A stretch of 64,000 nt of DNA from Brassica napus (taxonomy: Eukaryota; Streptophyta; Magnoliopsida; Brassicales; Brassicaceae): positions 44,649,218 through 44,713,217 of the forward strand of contig NC_063448.1 of NCBI RefSeq assembly GCF_020379485.1, in the 5' to 3' direction. This document shows, piece after piece, positions 43,547 to 54,961 of the stretch. The notes under the pieces were generated by a model. It ran no database searches. It saw nothing but the letters and a program-made list of their open reading frames with translations, and was not told the DNA's origin. Both the position numbers and the translations under genes were made by a program. Numbering within the stretch: position 1 is the first letter of the stretch; the number at the start of each line of letters is the position of its first letter.

Positions 43547-44680
43547 TGACCGGTGGTCCTGATCCCAAAGGGCATCTGTCATGTCTCAGCGGCGATCTTC
43601 GAGACAAACTCAACGCTAGCGTGTTCGATCTTCGCGTTTTCCTCAACAGCTCGAAGCCCACAGATCTTCGTAGACGGTTGGAACAAACTAAGACGCTAGG
43701 CAACCCTACACTGTCGCAAAACGACGACAACGCATCAGCTTACCTGCACGCCCTTTTAAACTCCAAGCGAGTAAAAACAAAACGGCGACTATACGTCATT
43801 ATGGGTGGTTCTCCTCCCTGTGGAAATTATGTTCGCTCTGTCAAGGATTACCGCCGGTAGGTTGCGACTTCGCAAAGGTGGCCCACTAGACAACCAAATC
43901 ATCCTCTGATAACCTTCTCGCCTGATGACACCGCCGAGATTCACGTCCCCCACAACGATCCTCTTCTTGTCGTTCTCGGAATTGGAGAGTATGAGGTCAC
44001 GAAAGTACTTATCGATACGGGAAGCTCCGTTGATCTCATCTTCCGGGGAACGCTGCAAAAGATGGGAGTGGACCTCGACGACATTAAGGCATCATCCAGA
44101 ACATTAACAGGCTTCAATGGATCTTCCGAAACGATAATGGGGACGATCCGTCTTCCGGTACGCGCATGCGGTGTTACTCGAACAGTCAAGTTTGCTGTTG
44201 TAAGCACGAAGGTACCATATCATGCGATACTTGGAACCCCATGGATACACTCGATACAAGCAATCCCGTCCACTTACCACCAATGCATCAAGTTTCCCGG
44301 TACGGACAGTGCAATTAAAACGTTGTGAGGAGATCAGAAAGCCGCTCGAGACCTATTGATCGCAACTATTAAGCTCCAATATTCTTCTCTACCTGTCAAC
44401 TCCGTCTCTCCCCCGATCTCCAAAGTTTGCCCCCAGGAAGACGAAATTCTTGAGTTGCCCATCGACGACACATACCTGAACCGAACGAATCGGTGCATAT
44501 CTATCTGAGGATATGCAGCGGTTGATCTTCGACTTCCTCAAGGAGAATGTATCTACGTTCGCATTGTCCATGGCGGACATGAAAGGAATTGATCCAGCGA
44601 TAACAACGCACGAGCTTAATGTCGACCCAACCTTCAATCCCATTCGACAAAAGAGATGAAAGCTTGATCCTGACAGGTCT
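43547..44680 (+). pseudogene. Element A gag-pol junction and aspartic protease (broken)
   Basis: Continues element A after the B insertion. One frame encodes KVLIDTGSSVDLIF with the catalytic Asp-Thr-Gly near 44014, then YHAILGTPWIHSIQAIPSTYH, the retropepsin fold of Tat elements. Stops occur at 43858, 44326 and around 44510-44660. Confidence 0.82.
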
Positions 44681-45095
44681 AAAGCTGTGAACGAAGAGGT
44701 CGAACGGCTACTCGGTGCTGGCTCTATCGCTGAGGTACGTTACCCTATGTGGTTAACAAAGGACAGCTACCCTCTTTCCAATATTGACCGTCTAGTCGAA
44801 TCCACCGCCGGAAATGAGATGCTCACGTTCATGGATGGTTTCTCCGGATACAATCAGATCATGATGCACCCTGATGATCGCGAGAAAATGGCCTTTATCA
44901 CAGATAGGCGAACCTACTGCTATAAGGTCATGCCGTTCGGCTTAAAGAACGCAGGGGCAACTTACCAACGACTCGAGAATAGAATGTTCACAGATAAGTT
45001 GGGCGACACCATGGAAGTATACATTGATGACATGCTTGTTAAGTCGCTACACGCCGCTGATCACATCCGCCATCGACGAGATTGCTTCGAAACTC
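44681..45095 (+). pseudogene. Element A reverse transcriptase, first part
   Basis: RT palm/fingers: LTFMDGFSGYNQIMMHPDD, KVMPFGLKNAGATYQR and the catalytic YIDDMLVKS near 45018-45045. A deletion at about 44752 removes roughly 30 residues of the fingers (PMWL joins TKDSYPLS directly). The frame is interrupted at 45095 by element D and resumes at 52813. Confidence 0.88.
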
Positions 45096-46056
45096 TGTTG
45101 GGTTCAAAAACGGTTACGACGAAGTTAATGTCCAAATCCCCGAAGAAGAAAAACGTAGAAAACTTCTTCGATAAATACTTTTTCGAAATAGATTCTTCTT
45201 TACGAAAAACTTTGCGGAAGAAACGCGAATCATCGGACAAGAGCTCGAGAAGGATCGTTACGCAGCGACCAAACACGTGCTCCGTTCGGTCGCTACGTAG
45301 CGACCGAGTTCGAGCCAAAGCTCAGTCGCTACGTAGCGACCACACATCCATTCCGCTCGGTCGCTACGTAGGAACCGAGCTTGACCCAAAGTTCGGTCGC
45401 TATACGTAGCGACCGAGCTCTTCCGAAACGTCGATACGACATCAGTCCATGCATTCTCGTCTACCCTTCGATGCTATCTCCCGAATACCGTAGCGAACCC
45501 ATCTCACGTTCCCCGCCATTTCTAAGTTATCAATCAAACTTTACCGTAAAAACCGCGGATAAATACGAAATTTTGAAGATAATTACGAAGATCGGAAAAA
45601 ATAGAATATCTCCATTTTTATGCTATGGCGGCTTAAGGGAAGAAGAGGAAAAGCGTAAACCGACCTTGGAGCCAGTATATAAGGGGTCCTAGGCGAGAGG
45701 TATGAGGAGGAACTTTTTCAGAGAAAACTTAGCACTTAGAGCAATTAGGCAACTTTCCGTTTTTGTTATTTCGAGCTGCGACTCAATTAGGTTTTGCCGT
45801 CTTAGGGTTGCTAGATAGGAATCTCGCCGACAGCTCTCGAGCCCAGGCTTATACCTTGTTTTAAACGCTCATACGCAAATTCGGAATAAGACTTCTCTTT
45901 CTCTTCTTACGATTTTTATACTTCTTCGCTGTCATTATCGTGTTCTGATTTGCTTGGCGTGTGGTATTAGCAGATATCCAGGACCTCTCGGAAATTAGGG
46001 TTTTCCTAGTTTCCTTATTTAAACGGAAATCGACATTGCAAATTTCGGTTCCCACA
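45096..46056 (+). repeat. Element D 5' LTR (internally deleted)
   Basis: 961 bp against 1,161 bp for the 3' LTR. About 200 bp are missing at AAAAACCGCGG|ATAAATACG (near 45556), relative to 52122-52308. Palindrome array at 45262-45420. Confidence 0.92.
45262..45420. repeat. Palindrome array, D 5' LTR
   Basis: Four GGTCGCTACGTAGCGACC-type units, one with a TA insertion (GGTCGCTATACGTAGCGACC) and one altered to GGTCGCTACGTAGGAACC. Confidence 0.92.
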
Positions 46057-46128
46057 GTGTGGCGCTAGAAGGAGGGGGGGGGGGGTACGGATCAATCTAA
46101 CTCTCAACCACATCACGCTCAACCAGAC

Positions 46129-48062
46129 ATGTCAACTGACGACGCGGATAACGTGCAAACTCCTCTTAACGGAGGCAGCGGCACTGATCTCCACACTCCG
46201 GCACCGGACGTATTCGCGGCCAACGCACCAGCCAACGCCGCAGCACTCGAGGAGTTTAAAAAGATGTTCGCCACCTACGAAAAAAGGTCGGAAGAACATG
46301 ATAAGTTAGTGAGCACCTCGACCAAACAAGTTGAAACTTTAACGGCAAGGACTCGAGAAATCCGCCCCCGCGGAACCACTAAAGTCCGGGGGAAAAGACT
46401 CGACTTCGCAAACCCACTCAACAGGCCTGGAGCCGCGCAGGAACGACCTTCGGGTCAAAACCCTTGCGAGAGATCTCCCATCGAAAAGGGAAACTCCGAA
46501 AGCCCTCCGCCTCCCGCGAAGGTTTCGGAGGACAACGGAGTCGAGCAAGTCGACCTGGATCCTAGCGATGTCTCCAACAATACTGATGAGGACGCCGACA
46601 GACATCCAAGAAGGACCAAAAGCCAATTCACTCGGGAAATCTCTCCGTTCGACAAACCAATGACAAAAGAGGAGGAAATCCTCTATTGGAACGAACAGGA
46701 AGAGCTGGCTGAAAAACAAACCGAGCTCACTCGCAGTAAACGCCGACAAGCGCAGAAATCAGCTGACGAGGCGTCGGATATGCGCGATCTTCGCGACTAT
46801 ATCACCAAGACTGCGGCAGAAGTAAGAGCCGTGAAATCCCAAATCCATCACGCTACGAGCGCGGCCCCCGAGATCGACAGACTGCTGGAAGGGGCTCGGA
46901 AGACACGAATCCGATCCAGGAAAAATCAAGGTACCGAAGTATGATGGTACGACCGATCTGAGAGCTCACCTTCAGGCTTTTCATATCACGATGGGAAGAG
47001 CGAGGCTGAAGGACGGCGAGAAAGACACCGGCTACTGCCGCCTGTTTGTCGAGAATCTAGAAGGAGCAGCTTTCGAATGGTTCGCGCGCCTTAAGCGAAA
47101 CTCTATAGGGAGTTTCCGACAGCTCGCATCGGAATTTCTCAAGCAATACTCTATGTTATAAGATAGAGAAACTTCCGATGTCGATCTCTGGAGTCTGTCC
47201 CAGAGGGAAGAGGAACCCCTCCGCGAGTTCATCAGCCAATTCAAGTTGGTAATGTCCAGGGTCAGAGGGATAAGCGACAAGGTGGCCATCGATGCGCTCA
47301 GAAAGACGCTCTGGTACAAGTCGAAGTTCAGAAAATGGATATCCCTCGAAAAACCGCGGACGATCCAAGACGCCCTCTACAAGGCGACGGACTACATCAT
47401 GATCGAGGAAGAAACGAAAATCTTATCGCAGAAGCATAAGTCGGCGAGATCGTCCTCAAAAGATGTAGACCCAAAAACGAGGAAGAAGAACCCTCGTAAC
47501 AACAAGTATGTCCATCACGAGGGGGAAGAACTCCAAGGAGCGCATAATTACGCGATCGGCTCAGACCAGGGCCGAACCACGGGTAATACGTGGACTCGCA
47601 ACCAAGGATATGATGAAAACACCTTCTGCGAGTTCCACCAATTCCGAGGACACTCCACGACTAACTGCAAGGTCTTGGGGGCAAGGCTGGCCGGAGAACT
47701 CTCGGAAGTGACCAGCGTGAAAGATCTCATCCTCGAGGCCGATCGCCCCCCGAAGCCGGACGGAAATCTTCCCGCGGAGAGATCTCCTCATAGAAACCAA
47801 TTTGGGGATAAACGCGGCAGGAGGCCAGACGACAAAGGGAACGATAACAATTGTCGTAGAGTCAACATGATCATCGGAGGATCACAATTCTGCAACGATA
47901 CGGTTTCGGCCATCAAGGCTTGCCAGCGGAAGGCGGAGTCAAGCGCGAACTGGCCTACATGGTCTCCTACCCGAGACGATCACAATTGCTCAATCACCTT
48001 GACAAAGGAGGAAACCGGCGGGATCGATCAGCCTCACTGCGATCCGCTCGTCATAGACCTCG
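46129..48062 (+). pseudogene. Element D gag (frameshifted)
   Basis: Starts at ATG 46129 ([16 protein letters not shown]). A charged N-terminal region (to 46944) loses frame near 46900. The Retrotrans_gag core ([29 protein letters not shown]) has a stop near 47160. It then stays open 47246-48121 with [17 protein letters not shown] (start near 47216), a Tat-type zinc motif [14 protein letters not shown] near 47628-47669 and the acidic linker to protease. Two lesions, otherwise well preserved. Confidence 0.85.
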
Positions 48063-48691
48063 TCATACGAGATCTGGATTCGGAAGAGTACTCATCGACA
48101 CGGGAAGCGCGGTCAATGTAATCTTCCGCGACACTCTCAATCGGATGAGCATCAAACTCGGAGAAGTAACTCCAACTCCGAAGCCACTCACATGCTTTTC
48201 TGGCGAAGTATCGATGACCCTCGGATCAATTCAGCTACCTGTCATGGCCAAGGAGGTCAGAAAAATCGTAGAGTTCGTGGTAGTCGATAATCCTGCCATC
48301 TACAACTTGATCATGGGAACCCCGTGGCTCAACGCCATGCAAGCCGTTCCAACGACGTACCACCTGGGCATCAAATTCCCGACCCCAAACGGAGTCGCAG
48401 CTATCTGGGGATGTCAGATACAGTCGCGACTGTGCTTCCTCGCAGAACACAACTTATGACAACCTCTGCAACGATAAATCGCAAACGCACGAAGATTGAT
48501 AAATCTTCGACCAACAACGTTTCGAGAAAAGACGATTTCACATCATCTGCCGACGTAGACGCTTCGGGTGTCGAAACTCAACATGAGGCCGAAGCCAACA
48601 CTATAACTCAACCGGAACTTACGGAAGAGAACACTGACCCTGCCACGATCATCTCGATCAAGGCGGTCAGCACGGCGACAACCGCTGAGTA
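48063..48691 (+). pseudogene. Element D aspartic protease and short C-terminal tail
   Basis: Retropepsin: [17 protein letters not shown] with catalytic Asp at about 48097, then [20 protein letters not shown]. It lies in a different frame from the end of gag (shift near 48090). The last frame (48324-48692) ends at a stop near 48691. RT, which should follow in a gypsy element, is absent; the hairpin motif comes within 30 bp. Confidence 0.8.
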
Positions 48692-48716
48692 AAAACGCTC
48701 GTGGCGTAAAACAGAA

Positions 48717-48756
48717 CTACGAGATGGCATGATCCTCGAAAGGGGTACGTAGGCAG
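48717..48756 (+). other. Conserved hairpin motif, copy 4 (D, after protease)
   Basis: CTACG (48717-48721) / CGTAG (48748-48752). Inner stem CCTC-GAAA-GGGG, with one T-G pair in place of T-A. Confidence 0.7.
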
Positions 48757-49764
48757 TTCGTCGAAGGACGCGTGCAGCTATCCCCCTCACTAAAAGGGGG
48801 GGGGGAGTGGGTGCGTATACTCGTATACTCCCACATAGGAAAAGATGCGTTATTGTAATCGAATTCTATCGAGATTTCAAAAATTTTTATGAAATATGCG
48901 TCGCTCTTTTTAAGACAAAATCGCAAAACAATCTCACTTCAGTAATATACGTATAGTCTTCGAAATAACTGCGAGACGTCGCCAAGTTAAAAATCGAGAT
49001 GATACGAACAAATTGTCCGAACGCGACCATTACAAATCTTACATTCCGTTCGTCGATTGGCCCCGACGAACACATCAGCCGTCTTAAACAAACGCAACTT
49101 GATCACTCTTTTGATCTTCAAACGTCCAACGCAAGGACAAAAGCGCGCTACAAAAAAAAATCTAAATTTTGGTCTAGCACTTCCAGTTGGCTTAAAAATT
49201 GTCTCTGGAAAGATGCTCGATTCGTACCATACAAGTCGTATAAGCCGAGAACCTATTGCGGACTTTAAATCGGTACGAATCAGGTAGAAATCGCAACAGG
49301 AAAACCGATAGCCGGCTTGTCACCGCACAAACCTTAAAGCCGAGAGTAAACCTACGTCTTGCCCTAAAACCATCGCATTGGTCTCAGACAACTCAAAGAC
49401 ATGATATCTAAACGAAACGAGATCCTAAAACATGTCTCTTCGTTCATATCTCAACGTTCCTGGAAGATCGTAAATAATTTTTACGAAAACTCACGTCTCG
49501 AACAAACTAACAGATTGAACGCCTCAACGAAGATAAATATGAGACGACAACTCATGTTTACTTCAAAACCCACTCTAAAACAAAGTAACTCAAACAAACA
49601 TCCAATATAAACCGCATAGCGGTAGGGGTTCAGAGCCACCAACGACCAGTCCCGATAAAAGCGGCCAAAAAAGGCCCGTACAAAGGCCACACTTGGCCAC
49701 ACATATATGAACAAAGGCCACACTCGGCCGCTAAATACTAGATAAAAGGAAAAACTCCTTCCCG
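48757..49764 (+). other. Element D non-coding 3' region
   Basis: G-run near 48797, then AT-rich DNA. 49160-49410 is clearly homologous to 36478-36730 of element B (shared words ACCATACAAGTCGTATAAGC and GCGGACTTTAAATCG). Confidence 0.75.
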
Positions 49765-51378
49765 TTAAAACGCTCCTAGATCAAAGTTAAAACTCCCGGA
49801 CAAGGAAGCTCCGAATGCATCCGCGGGAAAGTTCACTTCCTCATCGTCACCGGCAAAATCAGTCGTAGTTTCTATGGTATCAGGGGAAACCGGGATAGGA
49901 TCCCAGAATCCCTGGATCTTCCCATCGATCGGAGGAATGGTCGCCTCAGCGTGAGCATAATCCTTCATGCCACCCATCATTAACTTCATCTCCCTCTCGA
50001 AAACGTAGTCATCTTCCTGCGTCTTCCAAAGGCTACCAACAGAGCCGCGACACTCACGGAAGTCGCCCAGCGAGTTGAAAGCACCCTTAATATTCCCGTA
50101 CTCAACCTGGAATTTAGAAGCGCGAGTCTTCATCACCTCGACAATTTCCCTCTTGCCCTTCCGTTCCGCTCTGCGAACAGCCCTGGCATGATCACGAGCG
50201 AGTTGAGCGTCTCGCGCCAACATCTCGTCTCGCATGCGAGCAAGATCCTTTTCCGCCTTCTCCGCTTTAAAGCGATAGATCATGGCCTCTCTATGGCTCG
50301 CTTCAATGGCCGATCCAAGCAAGTTCAAACCCTATAAAACCGATTGACACGTTATAAGTAAAAAAATAATAATAATAACGATCGTCAGAATTCTTAAAAT
50401 TTATACCCCGTTAATGATGCGAGATCCTTCCGCAACAAATTTTGGCCTCCCTGACTCGCTCGTGGCCTGAAGAGCATCAAAGCCCGACGGAAGATCAGCG
50501 AAGAAATCATCAAAGTCTGGAATAGGGACCTCGCTCGTACCACTTCCATCGCCAAAAGCAAGGTTCGGATCCCATCCTGGAAGCATGCAATCGTCCACCG
50601 AAAACTCCAGGTCGCCGAGATCAATATCTTTACCCTTCAAAGAACTCAGCCCCATCACAATAGTGGGAGCGGCATTGGGACCGGCGTTGGGGCCTTGGTC
50701 TTCGGGCTCGGAATCACTCCTTGTTTCTCTGCCCAAACCAGGACCAAGATGATCAAACCTCAACGCCTTTCGAACTCTCTTCGGCGTAAAAGAAGTCCAG
50801 AAAAAGGACTATTCCTGAGCAGATCCCTCATCGCAATAATGTCCTCAGGAAACGGAGCAAGAGGGTTGATAAAGGGACGATCGTTCGGCAACCTCCGAAA
50901 CAGTGGGATACAACTCTCCTATGAGGTGCTGGATGCCAAGAGGATTCAGTTGGCTTATCGCCACCCCGAAACGACCCAACACACGGACAATGATCTCGGG
51001 GATCAGAAACCATAAATGGCAACGCACTACTAATGCCTCGTAACAAGTAAAGAAGCCCTCCGGGGGACTACTAGCGCATTCTCCTTGACGAGGAACCTTG
51101 AATTCCACCGCGTTCGAAATATGGTAGAACGACCGCATGACCTCGAGGAATCCACTAGTACTCCTACTCGGTGCACCTGCCTCCACCGGGCGATGGTTCA
51201 TGACCGGGAATAATTTTTCTATGGGAGGCGTGATCGAACCGTAACACACCACCCACCATGCCTCGTTCTCGGCTGGGTCTACCGAATGAGGAACGAATTC
51301 CATCTTCGGCACTCGAACCTCTTCAGAAATGTTCGCGGGCAAGGACCCTTTCTTCGAACTCCTCTTCTTACTCGACAT
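49765..51378 (-). pseudogene. Element D antisense gene, 'putative gypsy type transposon' family
   Basis: Two exons on minus: 51378-50407 and 50331-49765, joined by a short AT-rich intron (donor GGGG|GTATAA, acceptor TTTATAG). Exon 1 starts [20 protein letters not shown], and its WYx[13 protein letters not shown] blocks resemble the Transposase_28 (PF04195) domain found in antisense ORFs of Tat elements. A frameshift lies around 50850-50900. Exon 2 is a coiled coil ([16 protein letters not shown]) with an acidic end. Function unknown; such ORFs are transcribed against the element. Confidence 0.7.
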
Positions 51379-51646
51379 CTCGTGTTTTTCTTTTTCTTTA
51401 AAATCAAGAAGGAAATGACAGAGAGAAAGAGAAACAACTTTTCAAGAAAAACCTCTCTATGAGAATGAGTAAGTGTGAAGATTGTGAATAAGTTACCTCC
51501 GTTCTTATAGGCATGAGAAATTACTATTTACTTGCGGATTTTTGGACATGAACTTCGCCCAAATACACCAATCTCCTCCAAACTCGCCATACCACGCATT
51601 GGGACCTCGCTAGAAATCCACGTTCCCAATGAGCTGGGAGGCTAAC

Positions 51647-52807
51647 TGTTGGGGTCAAAAACGGTTACGACGAAGTTAACGTTCAAATCCCCGAAGAAGA
51701 AAAATGCAGAAAACTTCTTCGACCAAAACTTTTTCGAAAAAGATTCTTCTTTACGAAAAGCTTTGCGGAAGAAACGCGAATCATCGGACAAAAGCTCGAG
51801 AAGGATCGTTACGCAGCGACCAAACACGTGTTACGCTCGGTCGCTACGTAGCGACCAAACGTCCATTCCGCTCGGTCGCTACGTAGCGACCGAGCTCAAG
51901 CCGTATCGACCAAGCTCGAGCCAGAGCTCGGTCGCTACGTAGCAACCGAGCTCGAACCAAAGTTTAGTCGCTAAGTAGCGACCGAGCTCTTCCGAAACGT
52001 CGATACGACATCAGTCCATGCATTCTCGTCTACCTTTCGATGCTATCTCCCGAATACCGTAGCGAACCCATCTCACGGTCCCCGCCATTTCTAAGTTATA
52101 AATCAAAATTTACCGTAAAAACCGCGAAAAGTTCATTCTTTATCGAAAGAAGCCGTAATAAACGCTTCGAGTCGATAGACGTCCCAAAGGGACCTAAGAC
52201 ATGGCTCGAGGCCCAACTTACGATTTCTTAACCAACAGCCCGTAAACCACATGTCGGTTTACACTTGGTTCACAAGGGAAGATAAATGTCAAGTTTCCGC
52301 AGATAAATACGAAATTTTGAAGATAATTACGAAGATCTGAAAAAAATGGAATATCTCCATTTTTATGCTATGGCGGCTTAAGGGCAGAAGAGGAAAAAGT
52401 GTAAACCAACCATGGAGCCAGTATATTAGGGGTCCTAGGCGAGAGGCATGAGGAGGAACTTTTTCAGAGAAAACTTAGCACTTAGAGCAATTAGGCAACT
52501 TTCCGTTTTTGTTATTTCGAGCTGCGACTCAATTAGGTTTAGCCGTCTTAGGGTTGCTAGAACTAGGAATCTCGCCGACAGCTTTCGAGCCCAGGCTTAT
52601 ACCTTGTTGTAAACGCTCATACTCAAATTCGGAATAAGACTTCTCTTTGCTCTCTTCTTACGATTTTTATACTGCTTCGTTGTCATTATCGTGTTCTGAT
52701 TTGCTTGGCGTGTGGTATTAGCAGATATCCGGGACCTCTGGGAAATTAGGGTTTTCCTAGTTTCCTTATTTAAACGGAAATTGACAGTGCGAATTTCGGT
52801 TCCCACA
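51647..52807 (+). repeat. Element D 3' LTR
   Basis: 1,161 bp, TGTTGGGGTCAAAAACGG to TTCGGTTCCCACA. Palindrome array at 51812-51990. Confidence 0.93.
51812..51990. repeat. Palindrome array, D 3' LTR
   Basis: Five GGTCGCTACGTAGCGACC-type units, one degraded to CCGTATCGACC only and one with AGTCGCTAAGTAGCGACC. Confidence 0.92.
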
Positions 52808-52812
52808 AACTC

Positions 52813-53885
52813 TCAACAAGTACGGCATGAAATTAAATCCGGCGAAGTGCACCTTTGGAGTTTCCTCAGGTGAATTCGTCGGTTACATTGTAACACAACG
52901 AGGAATCGAAGCCAACCAGAAGCAGATCTCAGCGGTCCTGAACCTCCCAAGTCCAAAAAATAGTAGAGAAGTCCAACGGCTCACGGGTCAGATTGCTGCA
53001 CTTAATCGGTTCATCTTTCGATCTACCGACAAACGTTTACCATTCTATGATCTCCTACGTGGGAGTAAAATTTTTATCTGGGACGAGAAGTGCGAAGAAG
53101 CATTTGCTCAATTTAAACAATATCTGACTACACCGCCTGCACTCGTCAAGCCGGATGTCTGGGACGTTCTATCCCTTTACGTCGCGGTATCCCCCGCAGC
53201 AGTCAGCAGTGTTCTGATAAAGGAAGATCACGGCGAGCAAAAACCAATCTTCTACACAAGCAGGCGTATGACAGGCCCAGAGACGCGATACCCAACTCTG
53301 GAGAAGATGGCGCTGGCCACCGTCAAAGCGGCAAGAAAGCCCCGCCCGTATTTTCAGTCACATTCGGTGGAGGTACTGACCGACCAGCCCCTCCGAACAA
53401 TACTCCAGAACACCAACAGGTCCGGAAGACTAACGAAGTGGGCTATCGAACTCTGTGAGTTTGATATCACTTACAAGAACCGAACGGCTGCAAAGTCCCA
53501 GGTCCTTGCGGATTTCTTAGTTGAGCTGGCTCCAGAACTGGAGCAAGACCTCGCACTCCCGAACCCAAACTGGACCCTTCATGTTGACGGATCTTTAACC
53601 AACAAGGGCGCAGGGGCCGGGGTCCAGTTACAGTCCCTGACCGGAGAATTGATCAGACAGTCTTTTAGCTTCGGCTTCCCAGCGTCGAACAACGATGCAG
53701 AATACGAATCTTTGATCGCCGGACTCCGCTTAGCCAAAGCTGTCAAGGCCAAACGTCTAAGCACCTACTGCGACTCACAGCTGGTCGCCAGTCAGTTCAG
53801 TGGCGACTACGACTCCCGCAATGACCGAATGGAAGCTTACCTCAAGATAGTCCAAGGGTTAGCAGCTGAGTTCAAATTCTTATAA
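52813..53885 (+). pseudogene. Element A RT end, RNase H and archaeal-type RNase H
   Basis: Continuation of element A pol. RT thumb/connection: YGMKLNPAKCTFGVSSGEF. First RNase H-like domain: PIFYTSRRMTGPETRYPTLE. Second, archaeal-type RNase H: LHVDGSLTNKGAGAGVQLQS near 53578-53640 with NNDAEYESLIAGLRLA. Having both is the diagnostic trait of the Tat lineage. The frame is open for about 350 codons and ends at a TAA (53883-53885). Confidence 0.9.
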
Positions 53886-54325
53886 CTCATCAAAGTCCCC
53901 AGAGGAGAGAACGTATGCGCCGACGCCCTCGTAGCCTTTGGCAGCAAGCTTCGAGATCAGGTTAAACAAACCATCCCAATACACCGAATTGAGAAGCCAA
54001 GTATTGACACCTTGACCGACCAAACGGTCACCGTGGCCCCGATCACCGACCGTGGGACTAGTAACAGGACCACCACGCCAGACATCGAAGGGTTCGACCC
54101 CGACTGGAGTACAGAGTTCATCGACTATCTTAGCAGGGGAGAACTCCCAGCTGAGAAATGGGCTGCACGGACAAAGAAGTCCGCAGCTTCGTATGGAAGA
54201 ACTTTATCTGCCGAAACGGTCTACCTTATGAAATTGTTACTGATAACGGATCGCAGTTCATGTCAGGCAATTTCAAAGAATTCTGCAGCAAATGGGACAT
54301 CCGATTAATCCCTTCCACCCCTCGC

Positions 54326-54364
54326 TACCCGCAAGGAAATACCCCTCACTACCCGCAAGGAAAT
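54326..54364. repeat. 24-bp tandem duplication in the integrase
   Basis: TACCCGCAAGGAAAT occurs at 54326-54340 and 54350-54364; the duplicated unit is 24 bp, eight codons, and keeps the frame. Confidence 0.9.
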
Positions 54365-54843
54365 GGCCAAGCAGAATCCTCCAACAAGCTTATTATTTGA
54401 CAGCATCAAGAAACGTCAAGATGTGAAGAAAGGACATAGGGCCGATGAACTCGACATAGTCCTGTGGAGTCACCGCACGACACCAAGAGGTTCGACTAAA
54501 TCAACACCTTTCTCCCTTGCATACGGTGTCGAGGCTATAGCCCTTGCAGAGGTCAACGTTACAAGCCTCCGACGTTCGAAGATGCCCCAGTACATAGAAC
54601 TCAACAAGGAGATGATTCTCGACGCCCTCGACGAGATCGAAGAGCGAAGGGACCAAGCTCTGCTCCGGATCCAAAACTATCAGCATCAAATAGGGAGCAA
54701 CTACAACAAAAAGGTCTGGGCCAGACCCGTCGAACTCGGTGACCTCGTCATGCGCAAAGTGTTCGAGAACACTAAGGAACTCAATGCACTTGCGACATTT
54801 CTACTCGTAGAAAGGTCAAATCTCAAAAAAACAAAAAAAAACC

Positions 54844-54951
54844 CGAGTAGATGCACCTCCGCGGTCACTTCCACTCAACCGAGTAGTTGCACCTCCGCGG
54901 TCACTTCTACTCAACCAAGTAAATGCGCTTCAAACAGCCACTTTTACTCGG
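54844..54951. repeat. 36-bp tandem repeat, three units
   Basis: Units at 54844-54879, 54880-54915 and a diverged 54916-54951, starting CGAGTAGATGCACCTCCGCG. Located after the integrase, just before the hairpin motif. Confidence 0.9.
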
Positions 54952-54961
54952 GTAAAACTAA

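Larger units (their letters stand above)
45096..52807 (+). mobile_element. Element D: gag-protease LTR retrotransposon with antisense gene, TSD AACTC
   Basis: LTRs 45096-46056 and 51647-52807, flanked by AACTC (45091-45095, 52808-52812). Primer-binding region TGGCGCTAGAAGG (from 46059) and GAGCTGGGAGGCTAAC before the 3' LTR. The interior encodes gag and protease on plus, then about 1.1 kb non-coding DNA, then a two-exon antisense gene. No RT, RNase H or integrase is present, and no room is left for a degraded one. Confidence 0.92.
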
